5,428 nt of DNA from Deltaproteobacteria bacterium (lineage in GTDB: Bacteria; Desulfobacterota; GWC2-55-46; S146-70; JAUXIU01): NCBI GenBank assembly GCA_030620895.1, contig JAUXIU010000085.1, positions 1 through 5,428 of the forward strand, read 5' to 3'. Positions 4,932 to 5,428 of this stretch are shown here, piece by piece. The position numbers were made by a program, and so were the translations under genes. The number at the start of each line of letters is the position of its first letter. Position 1 is the stretch's first letter. Below the pieces are notes generated by a model. That model made no database searches and was not told where the DNA came from. It worked only from the letters and a program-made list of their open reading frames with translations.

Positions 4932-5428
4932 CCATGGATGTAAGAAGTTCGAAGAGCTTGGCGGTGACTGGTGGAATCCGAAAGGGAGGCTTGCTGCACT
5001 GCACAGGATAAATCCGATCAGATTTGAATACTTCGCCAGTAAGATAGGTGACCTGAAAGACAGGCGGGTATTGGATATTGGTTGTGGTGGTGGTTTGCTG
5101 GCAGAGGAATTTGCAAAGGAAGGGGCGATAGTAACCGGGATTGACCTTTCGCCTGTCTCCATTGATGCAGCAAGGGAACACGCAAAGGGATCAGGAGTTG
5201 AGATAGATTACAGGGTTGCCTCTCCCTTAGAACTTGTGAAAGAGGGCCTGAAACCTTACGATACAATAGTATGTGCCGAGGTACTGGAACATGTGGATGA
5301 CCTTGAAGGTTTCATAAGGGATTCATGCACATTGCTTAAAGAGAGAGGGTTTATCTTCTTTGGCACTATCAATAAAACTCTGAGTGCAAGGTTCTTTGCA
5401 ATCTTTGTTGCGGAAGATCTCCTTGGAA
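4918..5428 (+). CDS. ubiG: UbiG, ubiquinone O-methyltransferase (3' part off the right edge)
   Basis: SAM-dependent O-methyltransferase which, in ubiquinone synthesis, methylates the hydroxylated prenylphenol and later demethylubiquinol; it acts at the membrane surface. I translated 170 residues of an expected 230-250. WWNPKGRLAALHRINPIRFEY (18-38) is a UbiG hallmark (WWD.EG....LHRINP in Escherichia coli). VLDIGCGGG (51-59) is the SAM motif I, TGIDLSP (73-79) provides the ribose-binding Asp76, YDTIVCAEVLEHV (114-126) is UbiG-like, and FFGTINKT (147-154) matches FFSTLNR. The N-terminus is about 10 residues shorter than in Escherichia coli. The ATG at 4918 overlaps the ubiD end by 14 nt and has a good ribosome binding site. 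The frame remains open to the edge. Its presence points to a methoxylated quinone. Confidence 0.92.
   Translation, partial: MGLNSHGCKKFEELGGDWWNPKGRLAALHRINPIRFEYFASKIGDLKDRRVLDIGCGGGLLAEEFAKEGAIVTGIDLSPVSIDAAREHAKGSGVEIDYRVASPLELVKEGLKPYDTIVCAEVLEHVDDLEGFIRDSCTLLKERGFIFFGTINKTLSARFFAIFVAEDLLG

Noticed and set aside
4707..5162. Open frames on the minus strand across the ubiD-ubiG junction (also 4885-5181 and 5018-5266)
   Set aside because: Low-complexity Pro/Ser/Leu-rich translations opposite clearly recognised UbiD and UbiG sequence.

Overview
The window comes from a bacterial chromosome with moderate GC content (roughly 45-50% by eye). Arginine is written mostly AGG/AGA and isoleucine often ATA, a pattern I associate with Nitrospirota, Desulfobacterota and similar environmental lineages. 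I cannot fix the phylum from the sequence alone. Genes are tightly packed, and two operons diverge from one intergenic region of about 370 bp.

Left side, minus strand (1-1635): three consecutive histidine biosynthesis genes, transcribed hisB, hisH, hisA. hisB encodes imidazoleglycerol-phosphate dehydratase, hisH the glutaminase subunit of IGP synthase, and hisA the ProFAR isomerase, which is cut by the left edge. Gaps are 6 and 13-20 nt, so this looks like one transcript. In the pathway HisA makes PRFAR, HisH with HisF (not in view, probably just beyond the edge) makes IGP, and HisB dehydrates it.

Middle (1636-2006): no gene. It holds the hisB leader with a strong Shine-Dalgarno, a compact non-coding element of about 204 bp bounded by perfect 14-bp inverted repeats and packed with palindromes (including a GGGACTGTCCCC-type pair), and then a candidate promoter for the right-hand operon lying among two further inverted repeats.

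Right side, plus strand (2007-5428): four genes that together encode the head-group branch of a 4-hydroxybenzoate-derived quinone. These are a DUF98/UbiC-like chorismate lyase (chorismate to 4-hydroxybenzoate), UbiA (prenylation in the membrane), UbiD (prFMN-dependent decarboxylation) and UbiG (SAM-dependent O-methylation, cut by the right edge). They are spaced 4 nt apart, overlapped by 4 nt and overlapped by 14 nt, so they are almost certainly one translationally coupled operon. The order follows the reaction order. A UbiC-UbiA-UbiD-UbiG set points to ubiquinone or a closely related high-potential quinone rather than only menaquinone. That is notable if the host is outside the Alpha-, Beta- and Gammaproteobacteria. 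No clearly new enzyme system is visible; the palindromic element and the quinone operon are the most interesting parts.
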